Shown here: positions 16,139-25,966 of the stretch, in pieces | Layout of the letters: each line of letters begins with the position of its first letter | Numbering within the stretch: position 1 is the first letter of the stretch | NCBI RefSeq assembly: GCF_000337575.1 | Contig: NZ_AOIM01000038.1 | Coordinates: forward strand, 97,831-159,578 | Source of the DNA: Natrialba hulunbeirensis JCM 10989 | GTDB taxonomy: Archaea; Halobacteriota; Halobacteria; Halobacteriales; Natrialbaceae | DNA: 61,748 nucleotides | Direction: 5' to 3' | Translations under genes and position numbers: made by a program | Notes under the pieces: generated by a model | Seen by the model: only the letters and a program-made list of their open reading frames with translations | Databases searched by the model: none | What the model was told of the DNA's origin: nothing

Positions 16139-18670
16139 TTAGGCGCTTGCCTGCCAGTTTCTGATCCGATCCGCGCTGACGCCGTCGACGTCATCGGCGA
16201 TCGAGTCGGGATCGGCCTCGGTCAGGTCGTCGAGGCTCTCGATACCCGCTGCAGCCAGCTTTTCAACTGTTTTCGCGCCGACGCCGTCCAGTGACTCGAG
16301 ATCGGAGCCGCTCTCGCTCTCGCGGGCCTGGAACTCCTGGTAGTTACAGATCGGACAGCCAAGTTCCCACGGCTCGTCGCCGCTGTGGATCACGAGTTCG
16401 GGCAGGTCGTGCTCGCCGCAGTACTCCTCGGTGACCTCGATTTCGCCCCGTCGCGGGAGCGGCAGCGAGTACTCACAGTCGGGGTAACGCGTACAGCCGA
16501 CGAGACGGGAGCCGCTCTGGAGGGTCTTGACCGCAAGCTCTCCCCCGTGCTCTTCGCCACACTCGGGACAGTCACCGAGCACTGGCCCCTCGCCAGCGTC
16601 TTCGGCCTTACACAGTGGACACCCGTGGACGAACGTCTGCCGACCGGCGAGCATCTTGACCTCGTTCAGGTCGTGTTTCTCACACTCCTCGTCGAGGATG
16701 AGCGGCTTCCCCGTCGAGGGCAGCGGCAGCGTGTTCTCACAGTCGGGATAGCCGTCACAGCCGATGAAGTACGAGCCGTGGCGGCTCCGGCGGACGAGCA
16801 GGTCTTCACCACACTCCGGACACGGCCCCAGCCGTTTGTCGTCCTTGAGCGACTTTCGAAGGTGGTCGCCGATCTCGTCGCGCGAGTCCGCGAGATTCGC
16901 GAAGATTTCCGCGAGCATCTCGCGGGACTCGTCGGTCACGTCCTCGAGTCCGGCCTCGCCCGAGGCGATGGCGTCCATGTCCTGTTCGAGCTGGGCCGTC
17001 ATATCCTCCGAGACGACGCGGTCGGCGTAGTTCTCGGCGGCCTCGACGACGGCCATCGCGAGCTTGGTCGGCCGCGGCGGATCGCTCTCGATGTAGCCAC
17101 GGTCGTAGAGCTTCTGAATCGTCTCGTGACGGGTCGACTTCGTCCCGATACCCATGTCCTCCATGGTCTCGATGAGCCGCGACTGACCGTACCGCCGGGG
17201 TGGCTGGGTCTGCTTGTCCTCGAGTTCGACGTCCGTGATCGTGAGCTCCTCGCCCTCCGAGACGTCGGGGACGTAGTTCTCGGTCGTGCTGAAGTACGGG
17301 TAGACGTCGTGGTAGCCGGCTTTGTCGAGGCGCTTGCCGTTTGCCTTGAGTCGGTGGTCTGCAACCTCGGCGACGACCTTGAGGTGCTCCCAGATGGCGG
17401 CCTCGGCGACCGTCGCGTAGAACCGACGGACGACGAGTTCGAAGACCTCCCACTCGTCGTCGCTCACGTCGCCGCGGGAGGGAATCTCGCCGGTCGGGTG
17501 AATTGGCGGGTGGTCCGTCGTCTCCTCGTCGCCCTCGGTCGGTTCGATTTCGTCGGCCTCGAGGAGCGATTCGGCGGACTCGCCGAGCGTCGGATGCCCG
17601 ACGAAGTCGTCGAGTAGTTCCTCGGGATCGAGATCGTCCGGGTAGACGGTGTTGTCCGTTCGCGGGTACGTGATGTAGCCCGCGGTGTAGAGGTCCTCCG
17701 CGATGGACATGGCGCGCTTTGCGGAGTAGCCGAGCGCACTGGCCGCGCGGATGAACTGGGTCGTGTTGAACGGCGCGGGCGGCGAGTCAGTTCGGGTGCG
17801 GCGGTTGACGTCGACGACGGTCGCCGTGTCGCGCTGGGAGAGCGTCTCGAAGACGTCCTCGGCGACGGCTTCTTCCCAGACGCGCTCGGCCTCGTTGCCG
17901 TCCTCGTCGCGGTAGAAGTACTGGGCCTCGAATGCCTCGCTCTCTCGCGGTTCGTCACCGCTCGACGTTTCCGAGGCGCGTTGCGCCTCGCTACCTTTAG
18001 CGACGTCGGCAACCAGCTCCCAGTAGTCCTCCGGATCGAACGCCTCGATCTCGCGCTCGCGATCAACCATCAGCTTGAGCGTCGGCGACTGCACACGGCC
18101 GACCGAGATGAAGTCGTTTCCAAGCTGGCCAGCAGAAAGCGAGAGGAAGCGGGTAAGCGCGGCCCCCCAGACGAGGTCGATGATCTGGCGCGCCTCGCCC
18201 GCCGCGGCCAGATCGAAGTCGAGTTCGTCAGGCTCGGCGAACGCGTCCTGCACCTCGTTCTCCGTAATCGAGGAGAACCGAACGCGTCGGATCGGCACCT
18301 CTTCGTCGACCTCACGGACGATATCGTAGGCCTCCTTCCCGATGAGTTCGCCCTCGCGGTCGTAGTCTGTCGCGATGGTGACGCGGGTCGCCTTCCGCGA
18401 GAGGATACGAAGCGTGGCGACGATGTTCTCCTTCGTCGCCGTCTTCTCGATGCTCGCGTCGATGAGTTCGACGGGTTCGACGTCCCGCCAGTCCGAATAC
18501 TCGGACGGGAAGTCGACGCCGACGACGTGGCCCGAGAGGCCCACGCAGCGCTTGCCGCCCCACTCGTAGACGTTGACGCCGTTTTCGCGGCTCGAATCGT
18601 ACGTTCCGCCAGAGAGGATATCCGCAATCCGCCGCGCGGCGTTGTCCTTCTCCGTGATAATCAGCTCCAC
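16139..18670 (-). CDS. topA: DNA topoisomerase I (type IA)
   Basis: An 843-residue type IA topoisomerase. The TOPRIM domain starts at the N-terminus (IITEKDNAARRIADIL, then IATDYDREGELIG). The active-site Tyr is in GYITYPRTDNT. Four C-terminal zinc-binding segments follow (for example CPECGEDLLVRRS, then YPDC; and CPLC, CPECGEE, CPIC). A helix-hairpin-helix tail is present (SLDGVGAKTVEKLAAAGIE). The enzyme relaxes negative supercoils by single-strand passage. The length agrees with haloarchaeal TopA. The gene stands alone, convergent with the TlpA-like gene. Confidence 0.96.
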   Translation of the reverse strand: MELIITEKDNAARRIADILSGGTYDSSRENGVNVYEWGGKRCVGLSGHVVGVDFPSEYSDWRDVEPVELIDASIEKTATKENIVATLRILSRKATRVTIATDYDREGELIGKEAYDIVREVDEEVPIRRVRFSSITENEVQDAFAEPDELDFDLAAAGEARQIIDLVWGAALTRFLSLSAGQLGNDFISVGRVQSPTLKLMVDREREIEAFDPEDYWELVADVAKGSEAQRASETSSGDEPRESEAFEAQYFYRDEDGNEAERVWEEAVAEDVFETLSQRDTATVVDVNRRTRTDSPPAPFNTTQFIRAASALGYSAKRAMSIAEDLYTAGYITYPRTDNTVYPDDLDPEELLDDFVGHPTLGESAESLLEADEIEPTEGDEETTDHPPIHPTGEIPSRGDVSDDEWEVFELVVRRFYATVAEAAIWEHLKVVAEVADHRLKANGKRLDKAGYHDVYPYFSTTENYVPDVSEGEELTITDVELEDKQTQPPRRYGQSRLIETMEDMGIGTKSTRHETIQKLYDRGYIESDPPRPTKLAMAVVEAAENYADRVVSEDMTAQLEQDMDAIASGEAGLEDVTDESREMLAEIFANLADSRDEIGDHLRKSLKDDKRLGPCPECGEDLLVRRSRHGSYFIGCDGYPDCENTLPLPSTGKPLILDEECEKHDLNEVKMLAGRQTFVHGCPLCKAEDAGEGPVLGDCPECGEEHGGELAVKTLQSGSRLVGCTRYPDCEYSLPLPRRGEIEVTEEYCGEHDLPELVIHSGDEPWELGCPICNYQEFQARESESGSDLESLDGVGAKTVEKLAAAGIESLDDLTEADPDSIADDVDGVSADRIRNWQASA

Positions 18671-18886
18671 CGCCGATCACTCCCTCGATCAGGCGCGGTG
18701 TACTCGAGTCCAGCTGGCCGAGTCTCGGTCATACTCGCTGGCTACGACTGAGGATTTGATAACGCTTTCGCCAAAATCGGCAGACTGCGCGGGTGTGCGT
18801 GCGATACGCGGGCGATGCGCTCGCGTGCGCGTAGGTTGGTCGCGTGGCGTGCATTGCGTAGCGTGCGTTTCCCACACGCGTCGCCA

Positions 18887-19192
18887 TCAACTCGAGTGGT
18901 TCGTGTCCGCGTCCCTGCCGACGGTCTCCGTGCTGCCATCCCTGTCCGCCGCACCGGCCGGCGGAGTGCCCGGGAGGGAAAACGGATCGGCGTCGTCGGG
19001 GTCGTGGGACTCGTCGTCTTTGTCCGAGATGTACAGCACGAGTCCGAGGAGTCCTGTGAGGAACACGAATCCGGCCCACTTGGCAGGTCCGTGCAGTCCC
19101 GACCGCTTGCCATCCCAGTAGACGAGGGCTGCGAGCGACCCGAAGAGGATCGTATACAAGAGCGCCAAGAGTGCCAGAATTATCCATAGCAT
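18887..19192 (-). CDS. Small two-segment membrane protein
   Basis: A 101-residue protein with two transmembrane segments (MLWIILALLALLYTILFG and FVFLTGLLGLVLYI), separated by a WDGKRSGLHGP loop. An acidic hydrophilic tail follows. The loop recalls the phospholipase-D nuclease N-terminal/SHOCT-like two-TM families, but no function follows. The start at 19192 is preferred because the extra upstream residues are atypical. An AT-rich box (about 19210-19230) lies 20-35 bases upstream. Confidence 0.62.
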   Translation of the reverse strand: MLWIILALLALLYTILFGSLAALVYWDGKRSGLHGPAKWAGFVFLTGLLGLVLYISDKDDESHDPDDADPFSLPGTPPAGAADRDGSTETVGRDADTNHSS

Positions 19193-19357
19193 ACTATGCT
19201 GTAACCAACCAATTGTTAAATATACTACTGGTATTCGGATCCATCGATGGGCAAGCGACAGTACGCGCTCGACATGGAGGGGCAACTACGGGGAACCCAG
19301 GTGACCAGTTCGTGATCACTGGGAACAGTTTAGTTCGAGAACACTAACGGTGAGTAC

Positions 19358-19582
19358 ATGGACGAGTCGATCGGCCAGCGAGGGGCAATCGCGTTTCTCA
19401 TCGAACGGGTGGCTATTCCCTTGCTAATCGTCTTCGGAGCGTTTTTGCTGGGTGCAAGAACGACCGACGTGCTGTTCGAATCGGCCGAGATGATGGGCGA
19501 GTTCCTGTTGGTCCTTCTCTTCGGGGCCGTGTACTACGTTCTGGCGCTGCCGTTGTACTGGGCCGTATTCCTTCGAGAATGA
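19358..19582 (+). CDS. Small membrane protein, two transmembrane segments
   Basis: A 74-residue hydrophobic protein with two predicted membrane helices (IPLLIVFGAFLLGA and LLVLLFGAVYYVLALPLYWA). There is no recognised domain. It is divergent from the preceding small membrane protein, with an AT-rich region between them. Confidence 0.5.
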   Translation: MDESIGQRGAIAFLIERVAIPLLIVFGAFLLGARTTDVLFESAEMMGEFLLVLLFGAVYYVLALPLYWAVFLRE

Positions 19583-19645
19583 GACGAAAACGAGACGGAG
19601 AGCGAACTGGATTCGCTACTGGTGCTACTGCTACTACTGCTACCG

Positions 19646-21040
19646 TTACTGCTGGTGCAGATGCCAGCGATCGATAAACAGGCTCACGTCACCACCATCA
19701 GCCGCTCCCACACCGTCACCTTCGAACCGAACCGGCTGACGCTCGCCCGACACCGTCGGCACGTAGAACTCACCCGACTCCAGATCCGCCGGCACCAGCG
19801 GCGTCCACGCGCCCTCGTCGATCGGGCCGCCGACACGCAAGCGCAGCGCGCCACTCTCGACGACGACTTCGGCTTCCTTGATCCCGCGATAGGTTTCGTA
19901 CTCGCCCGCGAGGGACTCGAGTACCTGCCGGCGAGCGAAGAACGGCACCTCGTTGGGGTCCTCGCCGACCAGCGCGGCGAAGACGGCCTGGCTGAGTTCG
20001 GTGAGGCCGTATCCCGGCGAGGCGTTGGCGAGCAGGGCGACCCCGAGGTCCTGCTCGGGTGCGAAGCCGACGGCGGCCGTCGAGACGGCGATCGACCCGC
20101 CGTGGCCGATGAGGTCGTGCCCGCAGACCTCGCGGGTGCGCCAGCCGTAGCCGTACGGACCGGACGGGGTGTCGGCGTACGCGCCGTAACACTGCGAGAG
20201 AGTGTCCTCGCCGAGCAGGCGCTCGCCCGTGTCGGCGACGCCGCCGTTCAGGTGCAGTCGGAGGTACGATGCGAGGTCGGTGACGGGGGCGAGCAGGCCG
20301 CCGGCGGCCGCGCTCTGTTCTCGGATCGGGAGCGCTGCGGGTTCGAGGTCGGCGTCCTCGTCCTCATCTCCTGGGAAGTACGGCGTCATCCGATCCTCGA
20401 AACTGGTGAACGTCTCCTCGGCGTAGGTCGAGCGCTCCATCGCGAGCGGCTCGAGTATCTCCCCTTCGACGTAGTCGGTGAACGACTCACCGCTGACGGC
20501 TTCGACGACTTCGCCAGCGAGCGTGTAGCCAGAGTTGCAGTATTGCCAGTGCTCGCCTGGTTCGCCCGCGACTTCGTCTCGTGCACCTTCGATGTGGGCG
20601 TAGACATCGTCCATCGAACCGAGCGGGACGTTCGACTCGCCGACCTCCATCTGGCGCGCGATCAGGGCCTCGCTGGCCGCGAGCGACGGATAGCCGGAGG
20701 TGTGGCTCAGCAGGTGGTGGAGCGTCACGTCGTCGGGAATGTCGATGTCCAGGTAATCGGTCGCGGCATCGTCGTACTCGAGTTCCCCCGCGTCGACGAG
20801 CTGTGCAACAGCGAGTGCGGCAAAGGACTTCGAGACCGAGCCGATGCCGTAGACGGTGTCGGCAGTGGCAGGATCGTTGGCGGCGAGGTCACGCGAGCCG
20901 TAGCCCTGCGCATAGAGCAACTCGTCGCCGTCCGTGACGGCGAGACTTAGTCCGGGGAGTTCGTCCTCGCGGAGACGGTCGCGGAGGAACGAGTCGATTC
21001 GGTCGATGGTCGCCGCATCCAGTGTGTCGGCAGCGGTCAT
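19646..21040 (-). CDS. Serine hydrolase of the beta-lactamase/penicillin-binding fold
   Basis: A 464-residue protein with the class C beta-lactamase-type active site: Ser68-Val-Ser-Lys71 in YGIGSVSKSFAAL and the second motif Tyr-Cys-Asn in WQYCNSGYTL. A later GHGG stretch takes the place of the third box. A C-terminal beta-rich extension follows. Archaea lack peptidoglycan, so such enzymes are usually peptidases or esterases of unknown substrate. No signal peptide is obvious, which suggests a cytoplasmic enzyme. The ATG at 21040 (MTAADTL) is chosen. The 3' flank (about 19612-19655) is a run of CTACTG-like trinucleotide repeats. Confidence 0.85.
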   Translation of the reverse strand: MTAADTLDAATIDRIDSFLRDRLREDELPGLSLAVTDGDELLYAQGYGSRDLAANDPATADTVYGIGSVSKSFAALAVAQLVDAGELEYDDAATDYLDIDIPDDVTLHHLLSHTSGYPSLAASEALIARQMEVGESNVPLGSMDDVYAHIEGARDEVAGEPGEHWQYCNSGYTLAGEVVEAVSGESFTDYVEGEILEPLAMERSTYAEETFTSFEDRMTPYFPGDEDEDADLEPAALPIREQSAAAGGLLAPVTDLASYLRLHLNGGVADTGERLLGEDTLSQCYGAYADTPSGPYGYGWRTREVCGHDLIGHGGSIAVSTAAVGFAPEQDLGVALLANASPGYGLTELSQAVFAALVGEDPNEVPFFARRQVLESLAGEYETYRGIKEAEVVVESGALRLRVGGPIDEGAWTPLVPADLESGEFYVPTVSGERQPVRFEGDGVGAADGGDVSLFIDRWHLHQQ

Positions 21041-21199
21041 GGTGGCCACCTCCCAGCCGGTGGCTATCAATATTCAGGTACCCCACAGGACGCACCGGTA
21101 TCAGTACTCGACTCGATTTTCTGGCACCCGAGCCGGCAACTCCACACGGGAAGCGAGCCCTTTTCACCGCCCCGGCTGAGACACGGACAAGAGCGATAC

Positions 21200-22702
21200 G
21201 TGTCAGCGACGGAATCGGAGGACGAGCGAAAGCGGGTGGACATGACGACGGGAGCGATCCCGCCGAAGCTGTTGCACCTGGCGTGGCCGCTCGTCCTCGG
21301 GAATCTCCTGCAGACAGTCTACAATCTCGCGGATATGTTCTGGGTCGGTCAGATCGGTGACGGTGGCGTCTCGGTCGCTGCGGTCTCGCTCATGTTCCCG
21401 CTCTCGTGGATGTTCGTTTCGACGGCGATGGGGATCACGGCGGCGACCATCGCGCTCGTCTCCCAGTACGTCGGCTCGGATGACGATCGGATGGCAGACC
21501 GTGTCGTCGGCCAGACGATCCTGTTGACGCTCACCGTCTCGACAGTCCTCGCGGCGATCGGGCTCTACTTCCGGCGACCGCTGCTCACCCTCATCGGTGC
21601 GCGCGACGAGGTGTTCGTCGCGGCGCTCGCGTACATCGAGATTATATTCCTCACACTGCCGCTGACCTTCCTGTTCTTCGCGTTTCGCTCCTCGCTGCAG
21701 GGTGCAGGAGACACGAAGACCGCAATGTGGCTCGTCTTCGTCTCGGCCGGGATCAACGTCGTGATCGACCCGTTCTTCATCCTCGGCTGGGGACCGTTCC
21801 CCGAGATGGGGACCCGCGGTGCGGCTATCGCGACGTTCATTTCGCGTGCGTTCGCCGCCGCTGTGGGTGTCATTATTCTGCTTGACGGCCGGTTCGGCGT
21901 TCGGCTCAGGCTCGGTGACCTCCGCCCGGATCTCAGCGTCCAGCGAAAACTCGTCGACATCGGCTATCCGTCGACGATCGACGGCTGGGCGCGCAGTTTC
22001 GCCTCGGTCGCGATGGCCGGCTTCGTCGCCCGCTTCGGTGCGAATCCGACGGCCGCCTACGGGATCGGCGTTCGACTCATGTCCGTCACCTGGGCCGTCG
22101 CGGGCGCAGTTGGCAACGCGACGGCGACCGGCGTCGGCCAGAACCTCGGCGCGCAGACGCCGGAGCGGGCTGCGACAGTCACACGAGTCGCAACCGCGGG
22201 CACGATGGCGTTCATCTTTGCCGTGGCAGGCGTTCTGTTCGTCTTCCCAGCACAGGCGATGGGTATCTTCGTCGACAACCCGGCCGTGATCGCAGAAGGC
22301 GTGCTCTTCTTACGAATTATGGCTCCCTTCTGGGCGCTGTTCGCCGGCGTGATGGTTATCCAGGGGGCGTTCCGCGGTGCGGGCAACACCCGCGAGGCGA
22401 TGGTGCTCTCGTTCCTCTCGCGGTGGATCTTCCGGCTTCCCGTCGCACTCGTGCTCGCGTTCGCCTGGACGCTGACGATCCCTGGCCTCGGCATCACCAT
22501 CGCCGCCCTCGACTGGGGCATTGCGGGAATCTGGTGGGCCTACTCGATCGGCATGGTCCTCTCGTTCGTCGTCGCCGTCGGCTGGTTCCGGCTGGGAACG
22601 TGGAAGCAAGATGTCATCGGCAAGGGACGGGAATCAGATGCAGCGTTCGACGCCGACTCACGCGGTGAGACGGACACAGATCCCGAGTACACCGACGACT
22701 GA
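21200..22702 (+). CDS. MATE-family efflux transporter
   Basis: A 500-residue integral membrane protein with about twelve hydrophobic segments in two similar halves. Typical MATE signatures are LAWPLVLGNLLQTVYNLADMFWVG at the start and FRSSLQGAGDTKTAM, repeated as IQGAFRGAGNTREAM in the second half. The family exports drugs or metabolites using Na+ or H+. The GTG at 21200 is taken as start; an ATG at 21242 (MTTGAIPP) is an alternative. It is divergent from the serine hydrolase and converges on the flippase gene. Confidence 0.92.
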   Translation: MSATESEDERKRVDMTTGAIPPKLLHLAWPLVLGNLLQTVYNLADMFWVGQIGDGGVSVAAVSLMFPLSWMFVSTAMGITAATIALVSQYVGSDDDRMADRVVGQTILLTLTVSTVLAAIGLYFRRPLLTLIGARDEVFVAALAYIEIIFLTLPLTFLFFAFRSSLQGAGDTKTAMWLVFVSAGINVVIDPFFILGWGPFPEMGTRGAAIATFISRAFAAAVGVIILLDGRFGVRLRLGDLRPDLSVQRKLVDIGYPSTIDGWARSFASVAMAGFVARFGANPTAAYGIGVRLMSVTWAVAGAVGNATATGVGQNLGAQTPERAATVTRVATAGTMAFIFAVAGVLFVFPAQAMGIFVDNPAVIAEGVLFLRIMAPFWALFAGVMVIQGAFRGAGNTREAMVLSFLSRWIFRLPVALVLAFAWTLTIPGLGITIAALDWGIAGIWWAYSIGMVLSFVVAVGWFRLGTWKQDVIGKGRESDAAFDADSRGETDTDPEYTDD

Positions 22703-22762
22703 GGTGGGCGACGCAACGAGTTCTGCGACACGACCAGCGCAATACCGAAGGCAGAACACACA

Positions 22763-22827
22763 ACGCAAACTCGGAACGTAAACTCGGACTATAAACACAG
22801 ACCGCAAACTCGGGCCACAAACTCAAC
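22763..22827. repeat. 13-bp tandem repeat, five copies
   Basis: Five consecutive 13-base units of the form (A/C)CGCAAACTCGG(A/G) with drift: 22763, 22776, 22789, 22802 and 22815. The array sits between two convergent genes, and its last unit contains the stop codon of the flippase gene (22823-22825). A second array of the same period but different sequence occurs at 41961-42038. Confidence 0.85.
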
Positions 22828-24355
22828 CCACTGGCAACCACTTCTCGACCGTCGGGCTGAACTCGCCGATCATCTGCGCATCTTCGTCCGTAAATGCATC
22901 CGTCACGATCAGCGCCGCCAGATAGACACTCACCACGACGATCGGCAAGAGCACCACGATGAGCAGATCGGACTCGAGTAGCACCACGATCGGAACCCCT
23001 GCAATCGTCGCGGGAACGCCGGCGCCGACGATTTTAGCGAAGTCGCGGGTGAACAGGTGAATCCCGTCGAGATAGTAGATTTCGGCGATCGTGAGGCCGC
23101 CGACGAGGAAGAGAGCGGTCGCGGAGCCGATCGCGGCGCCCTCGATGCCGAAGATGGGGACGAGCGCCATCGAGACGAGGAAGTTCGCGCCGAAGAGGAC
23201 GAGCGTGTTCGCGAAGACGATTCGCGAGTAACCCATGCCCTGCAGGAGCGAGCCGTCGGGGCCGCCGACGGTGACGTTGAACAGGAACGCACCACAGAGG
23301 AGGACGACGACGAGGTTCGCTTCGGCGTACTGTGGCGTGTAGAGCACTGCGAGGTAGGAACTCGCGCCGAGCGAGAGGACGATTGCGATCGGCAGCGTGA
23401 TGCCGGCGATCCAGCGGGCGGCGACACGGAACCGTTGCTCGACGAGGGCGGTGTCCTCGCGCGTTTCGGCGATGAGGGGCTTGAACACGGGCGACAGCGA
23501 GTTGAAGATGATCATTAGCCCGGAGCCGAGCATGTAGCCGACGCGGTAGATGCCGACATCGTCGGAGTCGAGGAAGAAGCCGAGGACGAAGTAGTCGACG
23601 TGGCCCATCAGGACGAAGACGACGCTGGTCATTGCGAGCGGGAGTGAGTAGGTGAGCAGCGGCCACGAGGCGACGAGTTCAGTGTCGACGGTGAGCAAGT
23701 CCCAGGCCTTGTAGGTGAACAGTGCCGCGCCGACGGTGATGGCGACGAAGAGGCCGATCACGTAGCCAGCGATGAGTCCGAGCAGTCCGAAGCCGGCGAG
23801 CAACAGCGCGGCCGTGATGCCGAAGCGGACGATCGGGCGGACCAGATCGCGCATGACGACGCGGTACTGGAGCTTCTTGATGCTGTAGTAGGAGGTGAGC
23901 AAGACGTTGTAGATCGCGAGCATCGGAATGGTGACTGACAGGAACAACAGCGCGATCCGCATCGACGGCTCCTGAAAGAGGTCGCCGATGTACCCCGATC
24001 CGGCCGCGAGTGCGAACGCGACGAGCGCGGAGGTGACGAGCACCGTTGCGGTCACCTGTACGATGACACCCTTGGCCTTGCCGCGCTCGCCCTCGTCCAG
24101 ATACTGCGGGACGAAGTAGTCGATCGCAAGCGGCAGTCCGAGGTTCGCAAAGACCTGCATGAAGAGGATGACGGAGGTCGCGAGGACGAACAGTCCGTAG
24201 ACGGAGGGCGTCACGTACCGCGTCATCAGCATGACGATCGCGAAACCGAACGCGCCGTTCACGACGTTCCCGATGAACGTGATGCTGCCCTGTTTCGCGA
24301 GCGTCGAGACGCCTTCATCGCGTGTCGGCTCGGTCTCGGTGTCGGTGTTAGTCAT
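22823..24355 (-). CDS. Oligosaccharide/polysaccharide flippase (Wzx-like, MOP superfamily)
   Basis: A 510-residue membrane protein with 12-14 hydrophobic segments. The N-terminal GSITFIGNVVNGAFGFAIVM is followed by TRYVTPSVYGLFVLA, the pattern of Wzx-type polysaccharide transporters. These flip lipid-linked glycans across the membrane for surface-layer glycosylation or exopolysaccharide. No glycosyltransferase genes are adjacent, so it is isolated from a sugar cluster. The ATG at 24355 is used rather than the GTG six bases upstream. Confidence 0.87.
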   Translation of the reverse strand: MTNTDTETEPTRDEGVSTLAKQGSITFIGNVVNGAFGFAIVMLMTRYVTPSVYGLFVLATSVILFMQVFANLGLPLAIDYFVPQYLDEGERGKAKGVIVQVTATVLVTSALVAFALAAGSGYIGDLFQEPSMRIALLFLSVTIPMLAIYNVLLTSYYSIKKLQYRVVMRDLVRPIVRFGITAALLLAGFGLLGLIAGYVIGLFVAITVGAALFTYKAWDLLTVDTELVASWPLLTYSLPLAMTSVVFVLMGHVDYFVLGFFLDSDDVGIYRVGYMLGSGLMIIFNSLSPVFKPLIAETREDTALVEQRFRVAARWIAGITLPIAIVLSLGASSYLAVLYTPQYAEANLVVVLLCGAFLFNVTVGGPDGSLLQGMGYSRIVFANTLVLFGANFLVSMALVPIFGIEGAAIGSATALFLVGGLTIAEIYYLDGIHLFTRDFAKIVGAGVPATIAGVPIVVLLESDLLIVVLLPIVVVSVYLAALIVTDAFTDEDAQMIGEFSPTVEKWLPVG

Positions 24356-24436
24356 GGCCACGTGAGTTACCGTGGGTCTCGCACGAGACAGTCACCAGCA
24401 GGCCGCGCCGGTAGTCTGGCGACGTATAGGTCAACC

Positions 24437-24835
24437 TCACAGCCCCGTCGCCGGCTCGAGTTCGTAGTCAGCTACCTCGGCTGCTTGCTCGCCAAAGTGC
24501 GGGAACTCGACTTCGAACGACCACTCCTCGCCCGAGGTGACGTCCTCATCGACGTGTTCGATGACCGTCTCGAGTTCCTCGCCCTCCGCGTCGAGGAACG
24601 TCGCCCGAATCTCGACGTAGTTCAGCGTCCGGTCGCCGACGTTCCTGACGACGGCCCAGACGAACACGCGTTCGTCCTCGGTGCCCGGATCGTCCCGCAC
24701 CAGGTCGTCCCAGACGATTTCGATATCGCCGGGATCGGTGATATCCTCGCCGTTATCCTCGAAGAACTCCAGACAGCCGGCTATGCCGACTGAGGCGACC
24801 GCGCTCGCAGCCGCGAGGACCGACCGGCGATGCAT
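24437..24835 (-). CDS. Lipoprotein with FxLYD-like domain
   Basis: A 132-residue exported lipoprotein: MHRRSVLAAASA, then lipobox IAGC. The mature part (VFVWAVVRNVGDRTLNYVEI, then ATFLDAEGEELET) matches the FxLYD/DUF3426-like beta-sandwich often found on haloarchaeal surface lipoproteins. Function is unknown; such domains may mediate protein contacts. It lies 81 bases upstream of the flippase gene on the same strand and may share its transcript. Confidence 0.72.
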   Translation of the reverse strand: MHRRSVLAAASAVASVGIAGCLEFFEDNGEDITDPGDIEIVWDDLVRDDPGTEDERVFVWAVVRNVGDRTLNYVEIRATFLDAEGEELETVIEHVDEDVTSGEEWSFEVEFPHFGEQAAEVADYELEPATGL

Positions 24836-25003
24836 CTGCAGAGTGTAGACGAGGCTGAGTCTTCAGGGTTCGGGTAGGTGTCTCTTGTGCAACACCACTT
24901 CCCAAGAAGCGACTACCCGCTCGTAAGCCATCCCAGGTCGGAAGCTACACCATACTCGAAAGCGGACGGATTTTACACGTCCGGTGCCAACCCCCACCAT
25001 CGT

Positions 25004-25795
25004 ATGGAGTGTCGCCACTGCGCCTCGCCGCTCGAGAAACCCGGCGACTTCTGTCTAATCTGCCGGGAACAAAACACCGAGGCCGTCGTTCTCGAGGTTG
25101 CACGCGACCGGGTGACGCTCACAATGCTTGGCTCGGCGGACGATCCAGCACACACCAACTCGAGTTCGGGTTCGAGCTTGGGTTCGAGTCCGACTCCTGA
25201 CAGCGAGCAGGATCAGGTACTCGGCGAAACGACGATCACGACCACGCCGGAAGACGGCGAGAACGAACCCGTCGAGTTGCGGAACTTCGCCGGGCTCGTT
25301 GGCGACGAAATCCGCCGCAAGCGCCCTGAGGAGGTCTACGCCGGCGGGGAGCGAGAGGTGATCCGTGCAATCCGAGCGGACGTTCATCACGACTTCTATC
25401 GCGTCGCGGACGAAGATCCAATCGAGGCCGTCCGCAAGCGACGCGGGACGCGCGCGCTCGACGTGGTCGAAACGCCGCCCGCAGAGAAGATCGGTGGCAG
25501 CCACTCGACGCTGATCGGCGGTCGCACCGGAATGCGCGCGATCCAGACCGTTGCCGGCCATCCCCACGTCAAGAAGGTCATTCCCGGTCCGATTGATGCC
25601 GGCGGCAAGGGCTCACAGTCGGGGCTTCGCGCGAAAGTCACCCGCGCCGACAACGGCGGCAACGTTCGCATGCTTCTACGGGACGGCTCGAGTGTCCAGG
25701 AGAATCGCGTCGTGACGACCGCCCGCGACCGAGAGATGGGTGAACGGATTCGAGCGGATCTGAACGACGTGCTTGCAGAAAGCGAGTTCCAGTAG
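25004..25795 (+). CDS. DUF2103 protein with N-terminal zinc ribbon
   Basis: A 263-residue protein. The first 20 residues carry CRHCASPL and FCLICRE, a two-CxxC zinc ribbon. A Ser/Gly/Pro linker follows. The C-terminal half has the conserved HSTLIGGRTGMRAIQT, AGHPHVKKVIPG and RVVTTARDREMGERI segments that I associate with DUF2103, an archaeal family of unknown role. The basic, Gly-rich core suggests nucleic-acid binding, which is inference. The ATG at 25004 is chosen because it starts exactly at the zinc ribbon. Confidence 0.78.
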   Translation: MECRHCASPLEKPGDFCLICREQNTEAVVLEVARDRVTLTMLGSADDPAHTNSSSGSSLGSSPTPDSEQDQVLGETTITTTPEDGENEPVELRNFAGLVGDEIRRKRPEEVYAGGEREVIRAIRADVHHDFYRVADEDPIEAVRKRRGTRALDVVETPPAEKIGGSHSTLIGGRTGMRAIQTVAGHPHVKKVIPGPIDAGGKGSQSGLRAKVTRADNGGNVRMLLRDGSSVQENRVVTTARDREMGERIRADLNDVLAESEFQ

Positions 25796-25966
25796 CGTTC
25801 TAGCGCCGTCCAGTCCCGTTCGGCTTTGGTCCAGCGTTGTTTTTTCCAGGTGCGGCCGGGACAGGGCGTGAATTCGTAACAAATACTGTCACCAGCTGAT
25901 GGAAGTGACACGCGCTGCTGCTTGTCCGTTCTTTATCCGGCCGGCTGTAATGAGATGTAATTAGCC

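Noticed and set aside
16385-17617. Long rightward open frame (410 codons) antisense to topA
   Set aside because: Composition follows the reverse complement of a well-conserved topoisomerase; no motif of its own.
22703-22762. Short gene between MATE and flippase genes
   Set aside because: Only repeat-bounded convergent spacer; too short and no start with protein-like composition.
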